Part shown: piece by piece, positions 51,713-60,843 of the stretch
Layout of the letters: every line of letters starts with the position of its first letter
Numbering within the stretch: position 1 is the first letter of the stretch
Assembly (NCBI RefSeq): GCF_029338335.1
Contig: NZ_CP119796.1
Length of the DNA: 64,000 bases
DNA from: Halomontanus rarus
GTDB taxonomy: Archaea; Halobacteriota; Halobacteria; Halobacteriales; Natrialbaceae
Reading direction: 5' to 3' (one strand)
Position numbers and translations under genes: made by a program
Notes under the pieces: model-generated
Told to the model about the DNA's origin: nothing
The model's database searches: none
The model's input: the letters and a program-made list of their open reading frames with translations, nothing else

Positions 51713-53512
51713 TCAATCGGGGCGGTCGGACGACCGTGAACGGGGCTGGTCGGTCGAACGGTCGCGGCGGTGGTCGGGGTCGATGCCGGTCTCGGTACCG
51801 GTACTGGTGCCGGTTCCGGTTCCGGTACCGCTGTCGGCACTAGAATCCGCGCTGACACTCCCCGGCGGTTCCGTCCTCTCCGCAGATCCGTCCGCGTCGA
51901 CCGACGACGCGACGGGGCTCACGCCCTTCCGACGCGCATCCAGTTCCGAAAGTCCGTAGACGAGGCCGACCAGTGAGACGACACCCAGCGGCAGGAAGAC
52001 GGCGGGTGGAACGCCCAGATAGCCGTTGAGCAGGTAACAGCCCACGACGACGACCAGCACCGTCGTCGCGTAATAGAACTGCGTGCGCACGTGATCGACG
52101 AGGTCCGCGCCGCTGAACGTCGAGGAGAGGACGGTCGTGTCGGAGATCGGCGACGTGTGATCGCCGTAGATCGCACCCGAGAACACCGCGCCGACGACGA
52201 CCGGCGCGAGCGCGAAATCGCCGGTGAGGTCGTACGCGACGGGCAACGAAATCGGCGTCAGAATGCCCATCGTCGCCCACGACGACCCCATCGTGAACGC
52301 GATGAACGCCGCCGTAAAGAGGACGATAACGGGAAACAGCGCCGGCGAGAGGATTCCCTCCGCGACTCCCGCGACGTACTCGCCGGTCCCGAGATCGCCG
52401 GCGACGGCGCTGATCGACCAGGCCAGCACGAGGATCGTCACCGCCGTCAGCATGAGGCCGAAGCCGTCGAGGACCGTCTCCACACCGTCTCCGATATCGA
52501 AGAGGTCGTAGACCAGCCCCATCACGAGCGCCGTCGCGACCATCGCGAACGACCCCCAGATCAGTGCGGCCGCCCAGTCGGCCTCGCCAGCGACGTCCTC
52601 GGCGAACTCCCCGATCGAGAGCTCGAGCAGTTCGCCGACTCCCTCGAGTTCCGCGCCGACGAAGCCGGTCCAGAGGGCGCCCGCGATCGTCACGGCGATC
52701 AGGACGACGATCGGGACGAAGAACGTTCGGAGCATCGGCCGGTCGGTGATCGGGGCACCCAGATCCTCCTCGACGCGCTGGAGCGGCGTCGCGTCCTCCC
52801 GGTTTACCTTTCCCGTCTGCCACGACCGGTGTTCGGCGTCGAGCATCTCGCCGTAGTCCCGCCGGCTGAGGACGACGATTCCGACCATGACGATCGCGAA
52901 CAACGCGTAGGCGTTGTAGGGAATCGACTCGAGGTAGGTCGTGAACGCGCTGGGGGTCTCGACGGACTGCCCCTGGTTCTCCTCGATGACGTCGTAACCT
53001 TCTCGGACCATCGAGAGTTGAAAGGCGACCCAACTCGAGATGGCGACGGTCGCGACCGGCGCGGCGGTCGAGTCGACGATGTAAGAGAGCTTCTCCCGCG
53101 AAACGCGCAGGTGGTCGGATATCTCTCGCATGGTCGAGCCGACGATGGCCGTGTTGGCGTAATCGTCGAAGAAGAGGGCGATACCCAGCAGCCACGTGGT
53201 CGTTCCCGCGGCCCGCTGTGACTGGAGTCGATCGACGGCCCAGTTGCGAACGGCGATGGCCCCGCCGAGTCGCCAGATGAGCGCGACGCCGGAGCCGAGC
53301 AACAGCGTGAAAATGAGGATCTGAGCGTGGAACACGTCCGCAATCGACTCGGCGATCCAGTCGAACGTCCGGCCGATCCCGATACCGCCGGTCGCGATCA
53401 CGCCGCCCGACCAGATCCCGAGAAACAGGGACAGAATCGGTCGTCTGGTTGCGATCGCCAGCACGATCGCCAGCAGCGGCGGCACGAGTGAGAGCGCTCC
53501 GGACTCTACCAT
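51713..53512 (-). CDS. NhaC-family Na+/H+ antiporter
   Basis: The 599-residue protein has 12 or more helices and carries FFDDYANTAIVGSTMR, STAAPVATVAISSW and GDHTSPISDTTVLSSTFSGAD, which are typical of NhaC-like antiporters. Na+ or amino-acid exchange are both known in the family. The C-terminal tail (about 550-599) is a polar repeat (GTGTGTSTGTETG) encoded by TCCGGT-type hexamers and is probably disordered. Confidence 0.87.
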   Translation of the reverse strand: MVESGALSLVPPLLAIVLAIATRRPILSLFLGIWSGGVIATGGIGIGRTFDWIAESIADVFHAQILIFTLLLGSGVALIWRLGGAIAVRNWAVDRLQSQRAAGTTTWLLGIALFFDDYANTAIVGSTMREISDHLRVSREKLSYIVDSTAAPVATVAISSWVAFQLSMVREGYDVIEENQGQSVETPSAFTTYLESIPYNAYALFAIVMVGIVVLSRRDYGEMLDAEHRSWQTGKVNREDATPLQRVEEDLGAPITDRPMLRTFFVPIVVLIAVTIAGALWTGFVGAELEGVGELLELSIGEFAEDVAGEADWAAALIWGSFAMVATALVMGLVYDLFDIGDGVETVLDGFGLMLTAVTILVLAWSISAVAGDLGTGEYVAGVAEGILSPALFPVIVLFTAAFIAFTMGSSWATMGILTPISLPVAYDLTGDFALAPVVVGAVFSGAIYGDHTSPISDTTVLSSTFSGADLVDHVRTQFYYATTVLVVVVGCYLLNGYLGVPPAVFLPLGVVSLVGLVYGLSELDARRKGVSPVASSVDADGSAERTEPPGSVSADSSADSGTGTGTGTSTGTETGIDPDHRRDRSTDQPRSRSSDRPD

Positions 53513-53794
53513 GATAGTCGTTCACACACCACGACAATAATAGTAGCGTATCAACAGTTCGTTGAACCGCGATCGTGACCCGGTAGCACGTCCTTGTGTC
53601 GATTCGAGACCCCGCTCGAACGACAGTCTCGAGGAGAACGTGCGGTGAGAGCAGTCCGGGCCGTCAGTCGGAACCAACGCGCCGACCCACCGGAACGACT
53701 GAGCAGTCACGTTTCGTCCGTCGCGGCTCCCTCGCAGCAGACCTGCACGCTCGAGAGGAGTATACTTATCCGAGAAAACCACCTACGGAGACAT

Positions 53795-54004
53795 ATGGGA
53801 TCTAATCTCAAACGGACGTTGAGTCGTGCACGATACGCAGCGATGGGTGCCGCCGCAGGAGCGGCGATCGGTGGGTTGTTCAACCGGAACGCCGCGAGCA
53901 CTGGCGGAGCCATCGGTGCGCTCGTGGGAGCGGTGATCGGTGAGAAACGTGTCGCCGCCAGCGACCTCGTCGAACAGGTCAAGGGGCGAACCGAGAGTCA
54001 GTGA
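53795..54004 (+). CDS. Small glycine-zipper membrane protein
   Basis: The 69-residue protein has a basic N-terminus and two Gly/Ala-rich stretches (AAMGAAAGAAIGGLF and TGGAIGALVGAVIG), a glycine-zipper pattern seen in small membrane-inserting proteins. GGAG lies 4 bases before the ATG, and TATACTTATCC lies about 30 bp upstream. Function is unknown. Confidence 0.65.
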   Translation: MGSNLKRTLSRARYAAMGAAAGAAIGGLFNRNAASTGGAIGALVGAVIGEKRVAASDLVEQVKGRTESQ

Positions 54005-54294
54005 GTACGCCTCACGCAGTAGTTGCACCAGACGACTAGGCTGAAGAACAGCACAACGAGGGGACTCCGAGTTCCCCGACCGTCGACCGTTTCATCTCTC
54101 GGTTCGTGTCGATGACCGTGCGGTGACATCGACCGTCGCCGTCGAAACTCACTGCACACCCGACCGGTAACGGCTGTCCGATCGGTACGAAACCGCTCGA
54201 GTCGGAGAGACGGTAGTAAGCGAAACGTGTACTAGACCAACAGTCGAGGCCGCTATTGAAGTAGATTAATCATGTGGGAAACGGTAGTGCGAGT

Positions 54295-55377
54295 ATGGAG
54301 TTCGACACGGTCGAAGAGTATCAGACGCTCGTTCAGTGCTCGGCAGACCTGATCGCCATCGCGGACGAGGACGGCGTGTTTCTCCATTATAGTCCATCTG
54401 CGACGCGGATCCTCGGTTACGAGTCGGAAGATTTGACCGGCGAGTCGGCGTTTTCGTACATCCATCCGCACGACCGCGAAGAGGTTTACGAACTGTACAG
54501 GGGAATGGTCGACGATCCGGAGGTGACGACGCAGCGAGCCGAGTTCCGATTTCGAACTGCCGACGACGACTGGATCTGGCTCGAGGCGCACGGATCGAAC
54601 TGCACGCAGTCGTCGATCGACGGGTACGTCATCAACGCCAGAGATATTTCCGAACGAAAGACGCTGGAACAGGAGTTACAGCACGAGAAACGGCAGGTCC
54701 AGCAGTTCGTCAGTATCATCGCCCACGATCTCCGAAACCCGCTGACGATCGCCACGGCGTACCTCGATACCGCCGTCGCGAGCGGTAACTTCTCGCTACT
54801 CGAGGTCGTCGACGAGGAACTCGAGCGGATGGAACGGATCGTCACGAACACGCTGTCGACCGCGCAAGTCGACCTGGTCGAACGGAACGTCGACTTCGTC
54901 GCGGTGTCGTCGGTCGCGAAACCGGTGTGGGAGTCGGTATCCGGCGGTCGAGGACGACTCACGATCGTCGACGACGTGCGGATCGAAGCCGACGAACGAC
55001 AGCTCGCGTGGCTGTTCTCGAATCTCTTTCACAACGCCGTCGCGTACGGGGAGGACGTCCACGTCGAGGTCGGACCACTCGCAGCGACACGCGAGAACGA
55101 GAGTGAAAATGAGAACGGGAACGAGAACGAAAACGGGAACGAGCCAACCGACACTGGCGACATCGACGGTTTCTACGTCGCCGACGACGGTCCTGGAATC
55201 CCGAAAGACCGACGCGAGCGCGTGTTCGAGGCCGGGTACACGACCGATCCAACGGAGACGGGTCTCGGATTGGCGATCGTGCGTGCGGTCGCCATCGCAC
55301 ACAAGTGGACCTGTCGGGTCACCGAAAGCGATCCGCGAGGCGCTCGGTTCGAGTTTTCAGGCGTCGAGACGGCGTGA
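54295..55377 (+). CDS. PAS-domain sensor histidine kinase
   Basis: The 360-residue soluble kinase has one PAS domain (about 8-125, YQTLVQCSADLIAIADEDGVF), a HisKA domain with the phospho-His box IIAHDLRNPLT (about 145-155), and a HATPase_c domain (NLFHNAVAYGED; ADDGPGIPKDRR; GLGLAIVRAVAIAHKW). A Glu/Asn-rich insertion (ENESENENGNENENGNE) sits in the ATPase domain and looks like repeat expansion. No response regulator is adjacent, as is common in haloarchaea. ATG 54295 is preferred over GTG 54274. Confidence 0.9.
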   Translation: MEFDTVEEYQTLVQCSADLIAIADEDGVFLHYSPSATRILGYESEDLTGESAFSYIHPHDREEVYELYRGMVDDPEVTTQRAEFRFRTADDDWIWLEAHGSNCTQSSIDGYVINARDISERKTLEQELQHEKRQVQQFVSIIAHDLRNPLTIATAYLDTAVASGNFSLLEVVDEELERMERIVTNTLSTAQVDLVERNVDFVAVSSVAKPVWESVSGGRGRLTIVDDVRIEADERQLAWLFSNLFHNAVAYGEDVHVEVGPLAATRENESENENGNENENGNEPTDTGDIDGFYVADDGPGIPKDRRERVFEAGYTTDPTETGLGLAIVRAVAIAHKWTCRVTESDPRGARFEFSGVETA

Positions 55378-55452
55378 ACGGCGTGCACCAGCCGAGACGC
55401 CGCGATCGGATCGAGATACGAGAACCGAAAACCGGGTGATCCGTCGACGGAA

Positions 55453-55971
55453 TCAGGCTCGAACGTACGCCCACAGTGCGAGTGCGAACAGGAGAATCGA
55501 GCCAAGCGGGATCGCCCTTCGATTCGGTTCGACGCCGAGCCCCGACCCCATCCAGACGGCCGCGATCGCAGCTAACACGAGGAGTCCGGCCGTCACCCGC
55601 TGGTCGGCGCCGATCCGCTCGCCCACCGCCCACGCGAACGCGAATCCGTAGCAGAGGGACCCGAGCGGCCATACCTCGAGATGGCGAGGTAGTCCGCTCG
55701 TCGAAGCGAGAAAGTCGGGCAGGGAGGTGACGTACCAGCCCTCGACGGCGACCATCCCCCACGGGAAGACGAGGGTCGCCGACGTCGTTAGGACGACCAC
55801 CCAGGGAACGACGAGCGGCGAACAGAGGGCGAGCCACCAGGTCAGTTGCCGGCGGTCGTCGCGGTCGTCTCCGGCGCTAACGGCGTCGCCGGATTCACTG
55901 CCGGTTCCGGACGCGCTGTCCCCGGTTCGACTGACCTTTCTGACCGACTCGAGGCCGGTGTCGGGAGTCAT
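55453..55971 (-). CDS. Haloarchaeal membrane protein, unknown function
   Basis: The 172-residue protein has a polar N-terminus (1-42) and four helices (about 45-62, 68-90, 103-122, 132-170), with the conserved-looking HLEVWPLGSLCYGFAFAWAVGERIG. It may belong to the TIGR04206 group of halobacterial membrane proteins, but this is only a resemblance. ATG 55971 is chosen; the longer frame is an Arg/Gly repeat. It is followed by drg on the same strand. Confidence 0.65.
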   Translation of the reverse strand: MTPDTGLESVRKVSRTGDSASGTGSESGDAVSAGDDRDDRRQLTWWLALCSPLVVPWVVVLTTSATLVFPWGMVAVEGWYVTSLPDFLASTSGLPRHLEVWPLGSLCYGFAFAWAVGERIGADQRVTAGLLVLAAIAAVWMGSGLGVEPNRRAIPLGSILLFALALWAYVRA

Positions 55972-56086
55972 CGATTGCGGTGCTCGTCGGCGTCCGTTCC
56001 AGTTCCAGTTTCGAGCTCGGCCTCGGCCTCGACCTCGGTCCCGACCCCGACCCCGAGCGAAACGAAACAACGACCGCGGTCGGCCG

Positions 56087-57196
56087 TCATCGCCGGAGAA
56101 TCAACTTCAGGACGTCTTCGTCCTCGAGAACGTGTTGGTCGCCGACCTGCTGTTTGTCGTGGGTCGCGCTCGGGCCCGACACGCGAGCGAACCGGAACCG
56201 CTCTTTGAACTCGCCGCCGAGTTTGTCCACGGCGTCTTCGATGGTCGAGCCCTTCTCGAGCATCAGCGGCTCCTCCCGGTCGACGCCGCGACCGGGCTTG
56301 TCCATGTACACTCGGATGAGGTCCAGGTGGTCCCAGATGCGGTCTTTCAGCGCCTCGAGTCCCTTCTCCTCCTCGGCGCTGATGAACGTGACCTCCTCGG
56401 GATCGAGGTCGCGCTCGCGCAGTTGCTCGTCGACGGTCTCCTTGTAGTCCGGGTCGATGAGATCGACCTTGTTGACGCAGGTGATCGACGGGATGTACTC
56501 CCGGTTTTCCATCAGCCCGTCGACGAGCCGGTCGATGTCGACTTTCTCGCCGAGGTTGAGGTCGGCGTTGACGTAGCCGCGCTCGCGAAGGACGTGTTTG
56601 ATCGTCTCCTCGTCTAGGTCCTGATCGGCGCTCGAGGTGACCTTGATGCCGTCTTTGATCTTCGGCCGGACGGTCACCCGCGGCGGCTGTTCGTCGACCC
56701 GGATCTTGATGTTGTACAGCTCCTCTTGGAGGCGATCGTACTGTTCGATCTCGAACACCGAGAGGACGAACATGATCAGGTCGGCGTTTCGGACGACGGC
56801 CAGCACCTGCTTGCCGTCACCCTTGCCGGTCGCCGCACCCTGGATCAACCCGGGGACGTCGAGCAGTTGGATGTTCGCACCCCGGTGTTTGAGCATCCCG
56901 GGGTTGACGTCCAGCGTCGTGAACTCGTAGTCGCCGGTCTCGCTCTCGGCGTTGGTCAGCGAGTTCAACAGCGAGGATTTGCCGACGCTCGGGAAGCCGA
57001 CCAGCGCGACCGTCGCGTCGCCGGTCTTCTCGACGTCGTAGCCGGTGCCGCCGCCCGCCGAGGACTGGTTCTCGAGTTTCTCTTTCTTCTCGGCGAGTTT
57101 CGCTTTGAGACGACCGATGTGGGCCTCCGTCGACTTGTTGTAGGGCGTGCTGGCGATTTCCGCTTCGATGTCGTCGATTTCCTCCTCCAGCCCCAT
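56087..57196 (-). CDS. drg: Drg-type GTPase with TGS domain
   Basis: Developmentally regulated GTP-binding proteins associate with translation. The 369-residue protein has an N-terminal helical hairpin (1-50), the OBG-like G domain (VGFPSVGKSSLLNSLT P-loop; DVPGLIQGAA; NKVDLID), and a C-terminal TGS domain (about 290-369, VYMDKPGRGVDREEPLMLEKGSTIEDAV). All motifs are intact. ATG 57196 starts the typical MGLEEEIDDIEAEI. Confidence 0.95.
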   Translation of the reverse strand: MGLEEEIDDIEAEIASTPYNKSTEAHIGRLKAKLAEKKEKLENQSSAGGGTGYDVEKTGDATVALVGFPSVGKSSLLNSLTNAESETGDYEFTTLDVNPGMLKHRGANIQLLDVPGLIQGAATGKGDGKQVLAVVRNADLIMFVLSVFEIEQYDRLQEELYNIKIRVDEQPPRVTVRPKIKDGIKVTSSADQDLDEETIKHVLRERGYVNADLNLGEKVDIDRLVDGLMENREYIPSITCVNKVDLIDPDYKETVDEQLRERDLDPEEVTFISAEEEKGLEALKDRIWDHLDLIRVYMDKPGRGVDREEPLMLEKGSTIEDAVDKLGGEFKERFRFARVSGPSATHDKQQVGDQHVLEDEDVLKLILRR

Positions 57197-57302
57197 TTGC
57201 CTAGACCCTACTGCCCGTCCCGAAAAACACTTTCCATGCGTGATCCGGACTCGACGCTCACCGGACGGGGGAGTCCGCGCCCGGATCGGTTCGGCCGGTG
57301 GG

Positions 57303-58979
57303 TCACTCGAGCCGATACCGGTCGAACCGTTCGACGGCGTACAGCGCGGAGACGATCGGCGCGAGCAAACCGACGGGGAGGACAATCCACGAGAGTCTCG
57401 CGAAGAGGGTCACGGGGACGGTCAGATCGATCCACGGGACCAGCGAGAGAACCGCCGTCGCGATCGCCGCCATCGGTTCGGAGGCGTCGGCGTACAGGAC
57501 CGCGGCGGCCGCCACCGGTGCAGCGATCGCGGCCGTGTAGACGATAAACGCCGTCTTGCTCGGCATGACGGCTTCGCGGTTGTTCGTGACCTTGACGCTC
57601 CCGAAGCGGGGAAACGTCGTGCCGACGCCGGTCGCGAGCGCCGGTGCTGCGACCGCACCGACGACGGTTCCGCCCAGCAACAGGCCGGCGTCTCGAAGCG
57701 AAAGCGGACTCGCGACGCCCGCGGCGAGGCTGACGACGAGCCCGACCGGAACGGCCACGAGGGCGCTGGCGGCGACCAGTCCCGTGGTGGCCTGACGACC
57801 GGAGACCGTGGAGGTCAATACTGCGGGGAGCGCCCGGCCCAGATCACCCAGCGGGTTGAGCGCGAATAGCGCCCCCGATCCCCAGATAACGTACAGGCAG
57901 CACACCACCGCTACGAGAGACGAAACGGTCCCCGTCTGGACGATATTCTGAACGAGGTAAAACGCCCCGAACAGCGGATAGGCGACGTACAGCAGTCGGA
58001 CCGGCGCGCGTTTCGTCCGGCGAATCGCGGTCACCGCAACCGTTCGGACCGGCTGCTCGAAGCCGTACGAGAGCAGTCGACCGAGCCGGTCCGAGGACGT
58101 CTCCTCGGTCGCGTCTTCGCGGTCGTCGTCGGTTCGGGCCGGGTCGGCGTACCAGTGGATTCGGGCGGAAGCGATTCCGACGGCGATCGCCAGCGCGGTT
58201 ACGGCCGTCGTTCCGACGAGTGCGCCGACGACCGTCAGCGTCGACGGCGAGACGTTCGGAATCCCGAGTAACAGCACGTGACCGGACCACCCGAGCGGGC
58301 TGTCGCCGAGGATTTCGAACAGGACGACGGTGACCGTCTCGAACCGGCCCGTCGCGATCGCTCCGAAGTACGCGATTCCGACGAGGGCGATCAGCGGCGT
58401 TCGATACCGGGCGACCGGTTCGTAGACGGTGATCAGGTGGCGAATCCAGACTCCGACGACGAAACCGACGGCGACCGCACTCGGCACGACCAGCGCGAAC
58501 AGGACGAGCGCGAAGACGACGGGCAGGATCGTCCCCGCCCCGTACGCGAACGCGCCCGAGAGCACCGCGATCGGAACGAGCACCCAGCTCGCGAACCGGA
58601 TCACTTCGGCGCCGATCAGCCCGACGACGACGTTTCGCAACGACGTCGAGAGCAGCAGACACGCCGGCTCGTCGAGGTCGGCGACGGCGGTCGTCGTCCG
58701 AAGCGTCGCCATGAGCGCGATCCCCACCCAGACGAGCGCGCTCACGCCGGCCAGAATATCGGGGATCGTCACGCCGGCTACGTCGACGCTGCCCGCTGCC
58801 ACCCGTTCGCCAGCGACCGAGAGCCCCCAGGTTCCGAAGGCGGTCATCGGGCCGAGTGCGAACACTGCGACGGCCGCCAGAACGAGGATCTTCGTCCGAT
58901 CGCCAGCGACGACGCGAAGCGTCCGCCGGAACTCCGTCCGGGCGATGACCAGCGGGACTCGAGTGAACGACCGGGTCAT
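57303..58979 (-). CDS. Large multi-pass membrane protein, ABC-2-permease-like
   Basis: The 558-residue protein has 12 or more hydrophobic helices in two halves, separated by a charged loop (about 285-310, ADPARTDDDREDATEETSSDR). The N-terminus (IARTEFRRTLRVVAGDRTKILVLAAV) resembles ABC-2-type permeases. No ATPase gene is adjacent, so the partner, if any, is outside the window. I do not claim a substrate. ATG 58979 gives the usual start of such proteins. Confidence 0.7.
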   Translation of the reverse strand: MTRSFTRVPLVIARTEFRRTLRVVAGDRTKILVLAAVAVFALGPMTAFGTWGLSVAGERVAAGSVDVAGVTIPDILAGVSALVWVGIALMATLRTTTAVADLDEPACLLLSTSLRNVVVGLIGAEVIRFASWVLVPIAVLSGAFAYGAGTILPVVFALVLFALVVPSAVAVGFVVGVWIRHLITVYEPVARYRTPLIALVGIAYFGAIATGRFETVTVVLFEILGDSPLGWSGHVLLLGIPNVSPSTLTVVGALVGTTAVTALAIAVGIASARIHWYADPARTDDDREDATEETSSDRLGRLLSYGFEQPVRTVAVTAIRRTKRAPVRLLYVAYPLFGAFYLVQNIVQTGTVSSLVAVVCCLYVIWGSGALFALNPLGDLGRALPAVLTSTVSGRQATTGLVAASALVAVPVGLVVSLAAGVASPLSLRDAGLLLGGTVVGAVAAPALATGVGTTFPRFGSVKVTNNREAVMPSKTAFIVYTAAIAAPVAAAAVLYADASEPMAAIATAVLSLVPWIDLTVPVTLFARLSWIVLPVGLLAPIVSALYAVERFDRYRLE

Positions 58980-59202
58980 TGCCGATCGCCTCCCGAACCC
59001 GATTCGTCGATGGAGGGCTGTCCCATACTCCACGATGATGCACAACTGATACTAAACGATTCGGTTACCTGTCGTGTCCGAATCGGACCGAGATGTCGAC
59101 GCGTGCAGATTCCGGCCACTAGTGACAAAGTATTATCCTGTATTCGATGCAAACGAAATTCGACAAACATATATCACGGGCACCGCATCGTCTTGTCGTA
59201 CG

Positions 59203-59406
59203 ATGCCGGATCCGTCGAGTCTGCGCGATAGCACGCAAATAATTCTTCCCCAGCAAGCCCTGTGCGGCCTCGAAGCGCAACTCGACGACGAGTTCGCCGT
59301 GACGATCTTCGACGAAAACGAGGAGTACTGTCGGATCATCGGCAGTCCGATCGAGATCAAGCAGGTGAACGACTTTCTGGCGAGACACGGCGTGAGCCTG
59401 CCGTGA
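59203..59406 (+). CDS. Small acidic conserved haloarchaeal protein (VNG_1110C-like)
   Basis: The 67-residue protein has STQIILPQQALCGLEAQLDDEFAVTIFDENEEYCRIIGSPIEIKQVNDFLARHGVSLP, which resembles the Halobacterium VNG_1110C family in my recollection. Its function is unknown. ATATATC lies about 27-33 bp before ATG 59203, fitting a leaderless mRNA. Divergent from the large membrane protein. Confidence 0.65.
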   Translation: MPDPSSLRDSTQIILPQQALCGLEAQLDDEFAVTIFDENEEYCRIIGSPIEIKQVNDFLARHGVSLP

Positions 59407-59470
59407 ATCGATAATCGGCCCGGTTCACCGCCGCAGCCGAAGCCAAAGCGAACACCCACGAGCGCCGTCG

Positions 59471-60766
59471 CTACCGCTCCGGATGGATCGGCCCGTCGAA
59501 CTCGCCCCGGACCAGCGGTTTCGCGATGTGACGACGCGCACACGGCGGCACCTCGTACCAGCCGGCTTCGAGCTCGCGCTCGAGGGGGACCTCCTCTCTC
59601 CCGGCGGCGCTCGTTCCGCAATCGCGACACCGATACCCCTGATTCCGGCCGGCACTCTCCATCGTCCGACCGCACGCCTCGCAGGTCGGCGTCACGCGCT
59701 CGGTCGTCACGAGGTCGCGAACCGCGACTTTCTCGAGTTTGAGCGTTCCCCGCGAACACTCGCCGCAGACCGTAATTCGATCGCCCTCGCGAAGCGCGCG
59801 AACCCGATCGCGGAACCGTTTGGTCGGTTCGAAGGCGGCACACTCGCGTTCGACGTCGCCGTCGACCAGCGTGAAGAACACGTGACCGCCCCGCCGAGTC
59901 TCCGGCTCGGAGGCGACCGTCCCGTCGACGCGGTAGGCGCATCCGTCGCGGACGTTCTCGAGCGTGTCCGCACGGAGGTGGGCGTCGGTTCCCTGATTGG
60001 TGACGAACAGTTGTGCGTCCGCGACCGGTTCGCTCTCGATTCGACCCGCGACGGCCCGGACCGCCTCGGAGTCGTCGCCGCGGATCCCGTGGAGGATCGG
60101 GCCAGGCGTGTGCGGGACGCAGACCATCTCGTCTTCGCCGCGGTCGACGGTGTCCCAGACGTCGGGATACTCGGATTCGGCCGCTTCGAAGACCGACTCG
60201 CGATCGACGGTTCTGGGCGTCCCCCATCGATCGGGGTCGCGGTAGGAGATGTACTCGTAGGTCCAGTCGGCTGCGCCCTTTCCCTCCGCTTTCGACCCCG
60301 CACCGTCCCAGCTCCCGATCGCCGCCAGCGCCCCGATACGACCGCGGCCGTTTCCGGCGCCCCACGCTCGGTAGCCGGCGTCGGCGATGGTCGTCTCGGC
60401 GTCGGCGATCGCGAGGTGCTCGCGAATCGCGGCCCGCGCGAACTCGCGGACCGACCTCGACGTCGCGTCGGGGGCGTGATCGGCCACGACGAGCCCCGGA
60501 TTCGTCCGCTCGTCGGCCGTCTCCGCGGTCCGCTCGAGTTCGTCGCGGGCGACGTCGAAGGCGAGACCCGGATCGCAGTCGGTGTGGATCGCGAGCGCGG
60601 CGTTCCCCCGGGTCTTGTACTCGACGGCGGGATTGAGCCGGACCAGCAGCAGTCGCTCGACCGCGGCATCCACTCGGCGCAGTCGCTCGGCGACGCGCGT
60701 CGCGACGTAGGTCGTGCACATCCCGTACTCCCGGGAATCGGTATCGTCCAGCCCGACGACGGTCAT
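59471..60766 (-). CDS. tiaS: TiaS, tRNA(Ile2) 2-agmatinylcytidine synthetase
   Basis: TiaS attaches agmatine to C34 of tRNA-Ile2 so that it reads AUA. The 431-residue protein starts MTVVGLDDTDSREYGMCTTY, followed by YKTRGNAALAIHTD and RAWGAGNGRGRIGALAAIGSW. It has an OB-like domain and two C-terminal Cys knuckles (CGECSRG; CEACG...CRDCG). Length and motifs match the family. ATG 60766 starts the conserved sequence. Confidence 0.95.
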   Translation of the reverse strand: MTVVGLDDTDSREYGMCTTYVATRVAERLRRVDAAVERLLLVRLNPAVEYKTRGNAALAIHTDCDPGLAFDVARDELERTAETADERTNPGLVVADHAPDATSRSVREFARAAIREHLAIADAETTIADAGYRAWGAGNGRGRIGALAAIGSWDGAGSKAEGKGAADWTYEYISYRDPDRWGTPRTVDRESVFEAAESEYPDVWDTVDRGEDEMVCVPHTPGPILHGIRGDDSEAVRAVAGRIESEPVADAQLFVTNQGTDAHLRADTLENVRDGCAYRVDGTVASEPETRRGGHVFFTLVDGDVERECAAFEPTKRFRDRVRALREGDRITVCGECSRGTLKLEKVAVRDLVTTERVTPTCEACGRTMESAGRNQGYRCRDCGTSAAGREEVPLERELEAGWYEVPPCARRHIAKPLVRGEFDGPIHPER

Positions 60767-60843
60767 CGGCCTCCCGTAGCCACTCGAGGGAGTAACCCCT
60801 TTCGGGGTGTGGGTGTTCCGGGGGAGAGCGGGAAGAAAACCGC

